Source: an uncultured Clostridia bacterium
GTDB lineage: Bacteria > Bacillota > Clostridia > Oscillospirales > Acutalibacteraceae
Assembly: GCA_945224895.1 (NCBI GenBank)
Contig: CALYNW010000063.1
Location: 1 to 6,322, forward strand
Direction of reading: 5' to 3'
Length of the DNA stretch: 6,322 nt
The translations under genes and the position numbers were made by a program. This document shows, one piece after another, positions 1 to 6,271 of this stretch. Position 1 is the stretch's first letter; every line of letters begins with the position of its first letter. The notes under the pieces are model-generated. The model did no database searches. It was not told where the DNA came from and saw only the letters and a list, made by a program, of their open reading frames with translations.

Positions 1-260
1 CCATTGATGACCTGAGAAAAGAGCTTTCTGCTTATGAAAATGCAGTCATTGCAGGGGACGGGGCAGAGCTTTGTTATAATAGCATAGGTCTTGATAATGT
101 TATTCTTGCCGATGAAAACAGGAGATACCAAAACGGTATCGGTGTTTCAAGAGCGGCTGAATATAAAGAAAAAATTACTGCCGCTGAGCTTATGCCTGTT
201 TATTTAAGGCTAAGTCAGGCAGAAAGAGAATTAAAGCTAAAAAAGGAGATTAAGAAATGA
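1..260 (+). CDS. tsaB: TsaB, tRNA t6A biosynthesis protein, 3' end only (partial)
   Basis: This is an open frame entering from the left edge (first full codon at position 3) and ending at TGA 258-260, giving about 85 C-terminal residues. The end of the product reads LMPVYLRLSQAERELKLKK. The 'P-V-Y-L-R-x-S-Q-A-E-R' block is the characteristic C-terminal signature of TsaB (YeaZ). TsaB is the inactive-paralogue partner that dimerises with TsaD and, with TsaE, helps transfer threonylcarbamoyl to A37 of tRNAs reading ANN codons in the cytoplasm. The ASKHA-fold N-terminus lies outside the window, so domain completeness cannot be judged. The stop codon overlaps the rpiB start in an ATGA arrangement, so the two are probably co-transcribed and translationally coupled. 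In many Firmicutes rimI and tsaD follow or neighbour tsaB; here rpiB follows directly. Identification rests on the C-terminal motif alone. Confidence 0.85.
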   Translation, partial: IDDLRKELSAYENAVIAGDGAELCYNSIGLDNVILADENRRYQNGIGVSRAAEYKEKITAAELMPVYLRLSQAERELKLKKEIKK

Positions 261-706
261 TAGCAATAGGTTCTGACCACGCAGGATTTCCCCTGAAGGA
301 GGAAATTAAGGCTTACCTTGATGAAAAGGGAATTGATTACATAGACGTCGGATGTTATTCGCCTGAGCGCTATGATTATGCAATCAGTGCACAGAAGGCT
401 TGCGATAAGGTTGCTTCAGGCGAATGTGATAAGGCAATTCTTTGTTGCGGAACAGGTGTTGGAATTTCAATGGCGGCAAACAAGGTTAAGGGTATCCGTG
501 CCTGCTGTTGTTCTGATTATTTCAGTGCTAAATACACAAGAGCCCATAATGACGCAAATGTTCTTTGTATGGGTGCGAGAGTTGTTGGTGCGGGTCTTGC
601 AATAGAAATGGCAGACGTTTTCCTTAATACAGAGTTTGAGGGCGGTCGCCACCAAACAAGAGTTGACCAAATTACTGCTATAGAAAACGGCGAAAAGCTT
701 TATTGA
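257..706 (+). CDS. rpiB: Ribose-5-phosphate isomerase B
   Basis: This 149-residue cytoplasmic enzyme interconverts ribose 5-phosphate and ribulose 5-phosphate in the non-oxidative pentose phosphate pathway. Length matches the RpiB/LacAB family (about 140-160 aa). The N-terminus carries the family motif GSDHAG (residues 5-10; Asp7 and His8 contact the sugar). The catalytic loop CCGTGVGIS (63-71) has Cys64 at the position of the general base Cys66 in E. coli RpiB, followed by the GTG anion hole. RAHNDANVL (95-103) supplies His97, equivalent to the ring-opening His99. GGRHQTRVD (129-137) provides phosphate-binding arginines. LacA lacks the active cysteine, so RpiB is the better call; an allose-6-phosphate isomerase role cannot be excluded. 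The ATG overlaps the upstream TGA by 4 bp and has AAAGGAG at 242-248, 8 nt upstream. A strong hairpin follows at 719-752, making rpiB the last gene of its operon. Confidence 0.95.
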   Translation: MIAIGSDHAGFPLKEEIKAYLDEKGIDYIDVGCYSPERYDYAISAQKACDKVASGECDKAILCCGTGVGISMAANKVKGIRACCCSDYFSAKYTRAHNDANVLCMGARVVGAGLAIEMADVFLNTEFEGGRHQTRVDQITAIENGEKLY

Positions 707-718
707 TTTTGCCGTAAT

Positions 719-752
719 AAAAGCTCCTACTTCATATGAGTAGGAGCTTTTT
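719..752. terminator. Bidirectional Rho-independent terminator between rpiB and the lipoprotein gene
   Basis: The arms 719-731 and 739-751 pair perfectly over 13 bp (core AAGCTCCTACT / AGTAGGAGCTT) around a 7-nt loop. On the plus strand the stem runs into TTTTT (748-752), ending the tsaB-rpiB transcript 13 nt after the rpiB stop. On the minus strand the same stem runs into TTTTATT, and it lies about 17 nt beyond the lipoprotein stop codon. The convergent layout makes a shared terminator the natural reading. Confidence 0.9.
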
Positions 753-768
753 CTATACTGTTTTTTGA

Positions 769-1851
769 TTATGACCATTTAAGAGCCTTAATTGAAAAGC
801 CTAATGTAGGTTCAAGTCTGTTTTTCTGAACGATTGCGACAACCTTAGAAATTTTACCAGCGCCGGATACAGAGCCGGTGATTTTGTAGAAATTGTTATT
901 TCCCAAATCCTCTACCTTTGTTATATTAACAGTTTGCTTCTTTTCGGTGAATTCGTTGATTATAAATTGATCCTTATTGCTGACATAAGTAATGGGAGTA
1001 TTTGAAACGGAATTACATTTTGTCTTAAAGTTTACAACCGTGTTGCCGTAAAATTTAAAGAGATTAAGTATAATCGGGTTTGAAGCATAGGGGGCATCCT
1101 TGCCTAATCCTGTTCCGCCCTCACGCTGAGCCATCCATACTGCCGTGTAAACGGCTGTGTCTATCGGAATACCGTCTGAATTTTCGTAGCTTGAACGATA
1201 CAGGTTCGGAACCTCAAGCATAGACGAAATAATTTCCTGGTCAGACTCGGAGAAATTAACCTCCTCACCTGTGGCATCAGTCTTTGGAACCTCCTCCTTA
1301 CCTTCAAATTTTGTTGTGGAGGCATCTTTTGTAAGCTCAACATTTTTCTTTGTTGTGGCAGTAGTTTTATCCTCTGTCGTTGAGCTTGTCGGCTTATTGT
1401 TATTTACTGCGGTAGTTGTTACAGTTGTTGCAGTTGACTTATTGTTGTCGGAAGAAGTACTGCCTTTGTCTGCCTTTTTTGTGGTACTGCTTGATTTCTT
1501 TGTAGTTGTGGCTTTTACAGTTACTGCATTTCCCTTTTTGTCGGTAACGCCTTCACCGTTTTCATCAAGCTTTTGAGCGTAGGTATTGCCCTTACTGTCT
1601 GTTTTATAAACAACAGCAACGTCTGTAGTAACGGTATTACCGTCACTGTCTGTTACCTCTTTACCCTTATCATCTGTAACAACCTCGGTTTCAAAACCGT
1701 ATTCTGTGTCGGCATTTTCAAGATTGTTTTCCGAATTAGATGATGTTGAGGAGCCGTCGTCATTTGCTTCATCATTTTTTGCAGAGCAGGCGGCAAACAC
1801 CAATGATACAAGCAGTAAAACCGCAAGTAAAATAATCATACCTTTTTTCAT
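769..1851 (-). CDS. Secreted lipoprotein with DxxG repeats, Thr/Ser/Lys-rich linker and unknown C-terminal domain
   Basis: The product is 360 residues from ATG at 1851. The N-terminus (MKK, then a hydrophobic run at 4-19) ends in VFAAC with Cys22 as the expected lipidation site, so the protein should be anchored on the outer face of the membrane; Phe at -3 is less usual for a lipobox. Acidic/Ser-rich residues 24-50 come next. Residues 59-111 contain five short D-x-x-G units (Gly63, 71, 88, 99, 107), with a sixth at Gly195. Residues 113-180 are almost entirely Thr, Ser, Lys, Asn and Ala, a probable wall-spanning spacer. Residues about 200-360 look globular, with alternating beta-like stretches (for example ITYVSNKDQFIINEF and FYKITGSVSG). 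I do not recognise this domain and assign no function. No partner gene is adjacent. A GTG at 1860 is in frame but sits inside the ribosome binding site. The gene is transcribed alone from a promoter at 1888-1916 and ends at the shared terminator. Confidence 0.85.
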   Translation of the reverse strand: MKKGMIILLAVLLLVSLVFAACSAKNDEANDDGSSTSSNSENNLENADTEYGFETEVVTDDKGKEVTDSDGNTVTTDVAVVYKTDSKGNTYAQKLDENGEGVTDKKGNAVTVKATTTKKSSSTTKKADKGSTSSDNNKSTATTVTTTAVNNNKPTSSTTEDKTTATTKKNVELTKDASTTKFEGKEEVPKTDATGEEVNFSESDQEIISSMLEVPNLYRSSYENSDGIPIDTAVYTAVWMAQREGGTGLGKDAPYASNPIILNLFKFYGNTVVNFKTKCNSVSNTPITYVSNKDQFIINEFTEKKQTVNITKVEDLGNNNFYKITGSVSGAGKISKVVAIVQKNRLEPTLGFSIKALKWS

Positions 1852-1856
1852 AAGAA

Positions 1857-1863
1857 TCACCCC
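1857..1863 (-). promoter_or_regulatory. Ribosome binding site that fixes the lipoprotein start at 1851
   Basis: Read on the minus strand, GGGGTGA matches the anti-Shine-Dalgarno consensus and ends 5 nt before ATG 1851. The in-frame GTG at 1860-1858 is part of this element and has no good site of its own, so the longer start (adding Met-Ile-Leu) is unlikely. Confidence 0.75.
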
Positions 1864-1887
1864 GTAGAATTCTTTTAATATGTACTA

Positions 1888-1916
1888 ATTATATATTCTT
1901 GAACATAAAAAGTAAA
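1888..1916 (-). promoter_or_regulatory. Sigma-A-type promoter for the lipoprotein gene
   Basis: On the minus strand, TTTACT (1916-1911, 4 of 6 to TTGACA) is followed after exactly 17 bp by a perfect TATAAT (1893-1888). Transcription would begin near 1881, leaving a leader of roughly 30 nt before ATG 1851. A TGAACA element (1900-1905, plus-strand reading) lies in the spacer. Confidence 0.65.
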
Positions 1917-1930
1917 TAACATTTATTAAA

Positions 1931-1960
1931 TATGAACAAATATTTAACGCATTGTTCATA
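1931..1960. promoter_or_regulatory. Perfect 9-bp inverted repeat, candidate operator in the divergent promoter region
   Basis: TATGAACAA (1931-1939) and TTGTTCATA (1952-1960) are exact reverse complements with a 12-bp spacer, so the half-site centres are 21 bp apart, two turns of the helix. A further TGAACA at 1900-1905 lies about three turns to the left, inside the lipoprotein promoter spacer. The right arm includes the TTGTTC that could act as the -35 of the rightward gene. The geometry suits a dimeric or paired DNA-binding regulator, but no regulator gene is present and the AT-rich background makes chance symmetry more likely. Confidence 0.4.
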
Positions 1961-1981
1961 ATAATTACATATTTTTACACT
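1952..1981 (+). promoter_or_regulatory. Possible promoter for the 176-aa membrane protein gene
   Basis: TTGTTC (1952-1957) and TACACT (1976-1981) are spaced by 18 bp, matching the sigma-A boxes at 3 and 4 of 6 positions. An alternative -10-like CATAAT (1957-1962) has no matching -35. This is a weak call; the region must hold a rightward promoter because the gene to the left is divergent, but its exact position is uncertain. Confidence 0.3.
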
Positions 1982-2006
1982 AATCTTTACTGTGTTAATA
2001 ATCAAA

Positions 2007-2013
2007 AAGGTGA
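2007..2013 (+). promoter_or_regulatory. Ribosome binding site that fixes the membrane protein start at 2019
   Basis: AAGGTGA lies 5 nt before ATG 2019. The in-frame GTG at 2010 is inside it, and the GTG at 1992 has only AT-rich sequence before it. Confidence 0.75.
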
Positions 2014-2018
2014 AATCT

Positions 2019-2549
2019 ATGAAAAATGCAACTACAATAGCGGTCTGTTCAATAGTGACTGCCTTATCCTGTGTTCTGCTGTTTTTCGGAGGAATAACAT
2101 TTGTGCTTGCTTATGCAATGCCTATGCTTGTCAGCATTACTATGATTATGCTGAAAACCACCTTCGGTACAAAAAGTGCCTGGATTACTTATATTGCAAC
2201 ATCTCTTTTGTCCTTTATGCTTGTGGCCGATAAGGAATGTGTTTTAATGTATATTACATTTTTCGGATACTATCCTATTGTAAAATGCGGTATTGACAGG
2301 ATTAAGGCAAAGCCTTTGAGAATAATTCTAAAACTATTACTGTTTAATGCAATGCTGACTGCCTGTCAGTTAATTCTTGTTTATGTATTCGGAATACCTT
2401 TTCTTGATGAGGGAGAGGGAAAATTTTTAATCGTATTGTTTGCAGTTATGATGAATTTCCTATTTGTCATTTATGATTTTATGATTGAAGCAGTTACAAG
2501 ACTTTACAAGCTTAAAATTGAAAAGCGAATAAGAAGACTTTTTAAATAG
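2019..2549 (+). CDS. Small multi-pass membrane protein, possibly ECF S-component-like
   Basis: The product is 176 residues from ATG 2019. It is very hydrophobic, with about six likely membrane spans: roughly 5-23, 25-45, 53-70, 74-90, 102-127 and 136-158. The last loop and C-terminus are strongly basic (KIEKRIRRLFK), as expected for a cytoplasmic tail. Size, span number and the small-residue-rich first helix resemble substrate-binding S components of energy-coupling-factor vitamin transporters, but I see no diagnostic substrate motif, and no EcfA or EcfT gene is in the window. S components often share a remote energising module, so an orphan location would be normal. I treat this as a hypothesis only; otherwise it is an unrecognised integral membrane protein. 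AAGGTGA at 2007-2013, 5 nt before the ATG, supports this start; the in-frame GTGs at 1992 and 2010 are rejected. The gene has its own terminator and is probably monocistronic. Confidence 0.75.
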   Translation: MKNATTIAVCSIVTALSCVLLFFGGITFVLAYAMPMLVSITMIMLKTTFGTKSAWITYIATSLLSFMLVADKECVLMYITFFGYYPIVKCGIDRIKAKPLRIILKLLLFNAMLTACQLILVYVFGIPFLDEGEGKFLIVLFAVMMNFLFVIYDFMIEAVTRLYKLKIEKRIRRLFK

Positions 2550-2580
2550 AAAACAGGACTCGAATAGAGCCCTGTTTTTT
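2550..2580 (+). terminator. Rho-independent terminator after the membrane protein gene
   Basis: The arm AAAACAGGACTC (2550-2561) pairs with GAGCCCTGTTTT (2567-2578) with a single A-C mismatch and a 5-nt loop, followed by a T run (2575-2580). It begins directly after the TAG stop and separates this gene from the ABC operon. Confidence 0.9.
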
Positions 2581-2591
2581 AAGTTAAATCA

Positions 2592-2620
2592 TTGCAAAAA
2601 TCAGGCATTTATTGTATTAT
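2592..2620 (+). promoter_or_regulatory. Sigma-A-type promoter for the ABC exporter operon
   Basis: TTGCAA (2592-2597, 4 of 6) and TATTAT (2615-2620, 5 of 6) are separated by 17 bp. Transcription would start near 2627, about 25 nt before ATG 2653. The position just after the preceding terminator supports an independent transcription unit. Confidence 0.6.
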
Positions 2621-2652
2621 GTTTAAATAATAAGGTAAAAGGAGGGACAGGG

Positions 2653-4479
2653 ATGCCGTGGATACCATATGAAGAACACGAGAAGGTGCCTGTTATCAAA
2701 AATCTGATATGGGCAATAAAGATACTTTGTAAAGCCGACAAATGGTTTTTGCTCAGTGGAATTATTTCTGAAATTTCAACTGATTTATTTAAGCACTTCA
2801 TTCAAGGCGTTTTGTTTTTAAAGGTGCTTTTAACAGCAATAACAGGAACAGGCGATTTCAAGTATTATGTAAAATGCCTTGTTCTTTTCCTTTTTATCGG
2901 CTTAGTGACTGAAGCAATCTCTGTTTGGGGAGATTATGTAACTAATGTAGGTCAGAAGAAAATATTTAAGTCGCTCAACAATATGCTGTTTGAAAAGGCA
3001 TCAAAGGTTGATGTCAGCTGTTATGAGGATCCTGCTTTTTATGACAAATACCAAAGGGCAACCGATATTCTGACTAAGGGATATTTTGTTATGTTCTCTT
3101 GGAATTTATCAATCGTATTTGGATTGCTTTTCTCATTTGTCTCAATAATCTCTATTGTTATGTCAATCGACAAAGGATATCTCATTTTTCTTGCCCCTGT
3201 TCTGTTGGTATTCCCTGTTGAAATACTAAAGGCTAAGGTTGTTTTTAAGCGTGATATTTCAATGACAACGAATAACCGCATTAAATCATACATCCAAAGA
3301 ACTGTTTTTTTAAAGGATTTTTCAAAGGATATGCGAACATCAAATATCTTTTCTGCAATTATGAAGCGCTTTGATAATGCGATTAAGGACAATATTGCAA
3401 TTATTAAGAAATACGGTTTTAAATTATTTCTTTTTAGCTCTGTAAGTTCCATTTTCGGAGAGTTTATACCTATTGTCGGAACATATGCCTATGCCGGATA
3501 TCAGTTCGTTTCGGAAAACAGTCTTGATGTTTCGGGGTTTTCCGTCGTTCTTTCCTCGATTCGTTCTGTTGCCGATTCTGCTCAGGGAATAGCACGTAGC
3601 TTTTCCGACCTAAATCAGGTTGCATTTTATTTTCAAAATCTTCGTGATTTTTTAGAATACGAACCGAAGGTTAAGAACGGAACAATAATGGCTCCTAAGT
3701 TTGAATCCTTGGAATTAAGGAATGTTTCGTTCAAATATCCGTCAGCCAAGCGTTATTCATTGAAGAATGTCAGTTTAAAAATTAATAAGGGTGAAACGGT
3801 TGCAGTTGTAGGTATAAACGGAGCGGGAAAATCAACCCTCGTTAAGCTTCTTCTGCGATTCTACGATGTAACCGAGGGTAAGATATTGTATAACGGAGTT
3901 GATATTAAAGAGTATGAGCAAAATTCACTTCGTGAACGCTTTGCAACTGTTTTTCAGGATTACAAAACCTTTGCTCTATCTGTAAACGAAAATGTACTCT
4001 GTCGTGAATGTAACGAGGAGGATGAAAGAATAGCAGAGCAGGCAATGAGAAAAAGCGGAGCATGGGATAAAATCAGCACCTTTGATAAAAAAGGCAATAC
4101 TCTTTTAACAAGAGAGTTTGATGAAAACGGAGCCGGTTTATCCGGCGGTGAAGCTCAAAAAACAGCCGTTGCAAGAATTTTTGCAAAGGAATTTGATATT
4201 GCTATTCTTGACGAGCCGTCATCAGCACTCGATCCGATTGCAGAAAATAAGATGTATGAAAATCTTATTGAAGCAACACAAAACAAAACTGTTATCTATA
4301 TTTCTCACAGACTTTCAAGTGCAGTTCTTTCAAATAGAATTTTTGTTCTTGACGATGGCAGAATTATTGAAACAGGAAGTCACAATCAGCTGATGGAGGC
4401 GGGAGGCAGGTATAGCGAAATGTTTACTCTTCAAGCATCTGCCTATAAAAGAGAGGAAGGTGCTGACTATGAAGAATAA
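2653..4479 (+). CDS. ABC exporter half-transporter, first subunit (permease-ATPase fusion)
   Basis: A 608-residue protein with an N-terminal transmembrane domain (about 1-335; likely spans near 32-63, 72-96, 147-171, 175-193, 256-285 and 293-315) fused to a C-terminal nucleotide-binding domain (about 352-608), the usual size and order for type IV (exporter-fold) half-transporters. The ATPase is complete: A-loop Tyr362, Walker A GINGAGKST (387-395, Lys393), Q-loop Gln435, signature LSGGE (496-500), Walker B DIAILDEP (515-522, catalytic Glu521), D-loop SALDP and H-loop His552. The CYEDPAFYDKY block (123-133) in the first intracellular loop recurs in the partner protein. It should sit in the cytoplasmic membrane and export a substrate using ATP. 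No N-terminal peptidase-C39 domain is visible, and substrate cannot be inferred. The start has AGGAGG at 2640-2645. It overlaps the next gene by 11 nt, pointing to a coupled heterodimer. Confidence 0.93.
   Translation: MPWIPYEEHEKVPVIKNLIWAIKILCKADKWFLLSGIISEISTDLFKHFIQGVLFLKVLLTAITGTGDFKYYVKCLVLFLFIGLVTEAISVWGDYVTNVGQKKIFKSLNNMLFEKASKVDVSCYEDPAFYDKYQRATDILTKGYFVMFSWNLSIVFGLLFSFVSIISIVMSIDKGYLIFLAPVLLVFPVEILKAKVVFKRDISMTTNNRIKSYIQRTVFLKDFSKDMRTSNIFSAIMKRFDNAIKDNIAIIKKYGFKLFLFSSVSSIFGEFIPIVGTYAYAGYQFVSENSLDVSGFSVVLSSIRSVADSAQGIARSFSDLNQVAFYFQNLRDFLEYEPKVKNGTIMAPKFESLELRNVSFKYPSAKRYSLKNVSLKINKGETVAVVGINGAGKSTLVKLLLRFYDVTEGKILYNGVDIKEYEQNSLRERFATVFQDYKTFALSVNENVLCRECNEEDERIAEQAMRKSGAWDKISTFDKKGNTLLTREFDENGAGLSGGEAQKTAVARIFAKEFDIAILDEPSSALDPIAENKMYENLIEATQNKTVIYISHRLSSAVLSNRIFVLDDGRIIETGSHNQLMEAGGRYSEMFTLQASAYKREEGADYEE
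4454..4462 (+). promoter_or_regulatory. Ribosome binding site of the second ABC gene, inside the first gene
   Basis: AGGAAGGTG lies within the last codons of the first ABC gene and ends 6 nt before ATG 4469. The in-frame GTG at 4460 is part of it, so the true start is most likely 4469. Confidence 0.7.
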
Positions 4480-6271
4480 GGCTGTCAAACAACATTCGAT
4501 GGTTAATAATATTGCCTATTTTGTAGCACTCCTTTTCAAAGTATCGCCGGGAATTGTTGTTGGCGACATATTGTATGGAATAATTGAAAAACTTCCAACA
4601 AGAATTATTTCCGTTCTCGGTGTAAAGTATATGATTGACCTTGTTCAGCAGGGTGCTTCTGCTAAGGATGTATTCAAGGTTGTACTTGTTGTTGCAGCTG
4701 TTCTTATTGTATCAAGGCTTGCAAACTGGTTGTATAGAGAATTTTATTGGAATGTTGCAAGAGAAAAGGCATATCAGGGCTTGAATAAAACCTTGTACGA
4801 AAAGGCAAAATCACTTGATTTGGAATGCTATGATAATCCCCAGTTCTATAATAACTTCATTTTAACAATCGAGTCGTCATCAGATAATATTCAAAATGTT
4901 ATGGGATTGGTTGAGCACTATGTCGGAGAGCTTGTATCCTTGATTACCATTGCTTCAATTTTACTGACTATTGACCCTGTTTGTCTTGTAATTATTCTTG
5001 CTGTTGTTGCAATCTTTACTCCTATCAGCAAGAAAATCGGAACTGTTCAAATGCAACGCCGTGAGGATAATAACAGACTTCATCGTAAGGCAGATTATTT
5101 CGCAAGAGTTTTCTATCTTCAGGATTATGTCAAAGAGGTTAGAATGAATAATATTATGCCTCTTCTTATGAAACGATATAACGAGGCAGCACAGGAGGTC
5201 TGCGATAATCAAAGGAAATATATCAGAAAAATTGATATTATGTATTTCATTCAGGAAACAGGCGTGCAAATAATAGGCTTTATGTTCATTTTGCCACTCT
5301 ATCTTGGATACTGCGTTTTGGAAAAGCAAATCCTTTCGGCAGGAGATTTCGTTGCAAGCTTTAACGGTGCGTTTTCGATTGCGGCTTCATTCTCATTCCT
5401 TACAGTTACAGCAGTTCGTAATTTTTCAGAGCGTGCAAAAATGATTGAGAAATACCGTGAGTTCCTTAAAACAGAAAGTAAAATTAATGATGGAAGTGAG
5501 GTTGCGGAAATTACCGAGCCTAAGGAAATTAAGCTTGAAAACGTAAGCTTCACATATCCCGGAAATACCGAGCCTACCCTAAAAAATATCAATATTACTC
5601 TTCATCCAAGAGAGAAGATTGCCCTTGTAGGCTATAACGGTGCCGGTAAAACAACGCTTACAAATCTGTTATTAAGGCTTTATGATGTAACCAATGGCAG
5701 AATTACTATTGACTCTCAGGATATTCGTGATGTTTCTGTTGAATCTCACAGAAATCGTTTCTCGGCTGTATTTCAAGATTTCCAAATTTTTGCTGCAACT
5801 CTCGGTGAAAATGTTTCTCTTGATAAGGAATTTGATGAAGCTTCTGTTTGGGAAGCATTAAAGCATAGCGGATTTGATAAGAAAACACCGAATGGTATTA
5901 ATACATTTTTGCTCCGTGAATTTGATGACGATGGAATTATGATGTCGGGTGGCGAAAGCCAAAAGGTTGCCATTGCAAGAGCATTTTATAAAAAATGTCC
6001 TTATGTAATTCTTGATGAACCGTCTGCAAACTTAGACCCTGTTGCAGAATATAATCTCAATCAGTCTATGATTGAAGCAGCAGAGAATAAAACAGTTGTG
6101 TTTATATCTCACAGACTATCAACAACGGTTAATGCTGATATGATTTATGTTATGGAAAAAGGAGAAATTATAGAGCAGGGAACTCACGAACAGCTAATGG
6201 CAATGAACGGTACCTATGCCTATATGTTTAACCTTCAAGCAGAAAAGTATTTAACAAATAATGTTGATTAA
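4469..6271 (+). CDS. ABC exporter half-transporter, second subunit (permease-ATPase fusion)
   Basis: A 600-residue protein with the same architecture as the gene before it: a transmembrane domain (about 1-335) and a nucleotide-binding domain (about 352-600). Visible motifs are Walker A GYNGAGKTT (388-396, Lys394), Q-loop Gln436, signature MSGGE (492-496, Met replacing the usual Leu), Walker B YVILDEP (512-518, catalytic Glu517), D-loop NLDP and H-loop His548. The intracellular-loop block CYDNPQFYNNF parallels CYEDPAFYDKY of the first subunit, and both proteins have REFD-x-x-G just before the signature, so the two are clearly paralogous yet well diverged. That fits a heterodimeric exporter rather than a recent duplication. 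Many such Firmicutes pairs have one degenerate ATP site, but here both halves keep the Walker B glutamate and switch histidine. Substrate could be a drug, peptide or lipid; nothing nearby decides it. No clear terminator appears in the 51 nt left after the stop. Confidence 0.93.
   Translation: MKNKAVKQHSMVNNIAYFVALLFKVSPGIVVGDILYGIIEKLPTRIISVLGVKYMIDLVQQGASAKDVFKVVLVVAAVLIVSRLANWLYREFYWNVAREKAYQGLNKTLYEKAKSLDLECYDNPQFYNNFILTIESSSDNIQNVMGLVEHYVGELVSLITIASILLTIDPVCLVIILAVVAIFTPISKKIGTVQMQRREDNNRLHRKADYFARVFYLQDYVKEVRMNNIMPLLMKRYNEAAQEVCDNQRKYIRKIDIMYFIQETGVQIIGFMFILPLYLGYCVLEKQILSAGDFVASFNGAFSIAASFSFLTVTAVRNFSERAKMIEKYREFLKTESKINDGSEVAEITEPKEIKLENVSFTYPGNTEPTLKNINITLHPREKIALVGYNGAGKTTLTNLLLRLYDVTNGRITIDSQDIRDVSVESHRNRFSAVFQDFQIFAATLGENVSLDKEFDEASVWEALKHSGFDKKTPNGINTFLLREFDDDGIMMSGGESQKVAIARAFYKKCPYVILDEPSANLDPVAEYNLNQSMIEAAENKTVVFISHRLSTTVNADMIYVMEKGEIIEQGTHEQLMAMNGTYAYMFNLQAEKYLTNNVD

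Noticed and set aside
467..778. Minus-strand open frame of 103 codons opposite rpiB
   Set aside because: It lies almost wholly antisense to a clearly real rpiB, crosses the terminator, and its product shows no recognisable composition or motif.
1271..1576. Plus-strand open frame of 101 codons rich in Val/Phe/Leu
   Set aside because: It is the antisense of the Thr/Ser/Lys-rich linker of the lipoprotein; ACA/ACT/AAA codons read backwards give hydrophobic codons, so the apparent membrane-like protein is an artefact.
1931..1960. Inverted repeat read as a terminator
   Set aside because: The stem is AT-rich with a 12-nt loop, no T run follows on either side, and it sits between divergent gene starts, where a terminator has no role.
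1952..2233. Plus-strand open frame of 93 codons overlapping the membrane protein gene in another frame
   Set aside because: It begins inside the promoter region without a ribosome binding site and is out of frame with the well-supported gene starting at 2019.
2581..2652. Possible riboswitch or attenuator before the ABC operon
   Set aside because: The leader after the likely transcription start is only about 25 nt, too short for a riboswitch, and no second hairpin is present.
3039..3452. Minus-strand open frame opposite the first ABC subunit
   Set aside because: It is antisense to the transmembrane domain of a full-length gene with intact motifs, with no independent start signals. The same holds for the minus-strand frames at 4961-5329, 5299-5592, 5706-5888 and 5773-5973.
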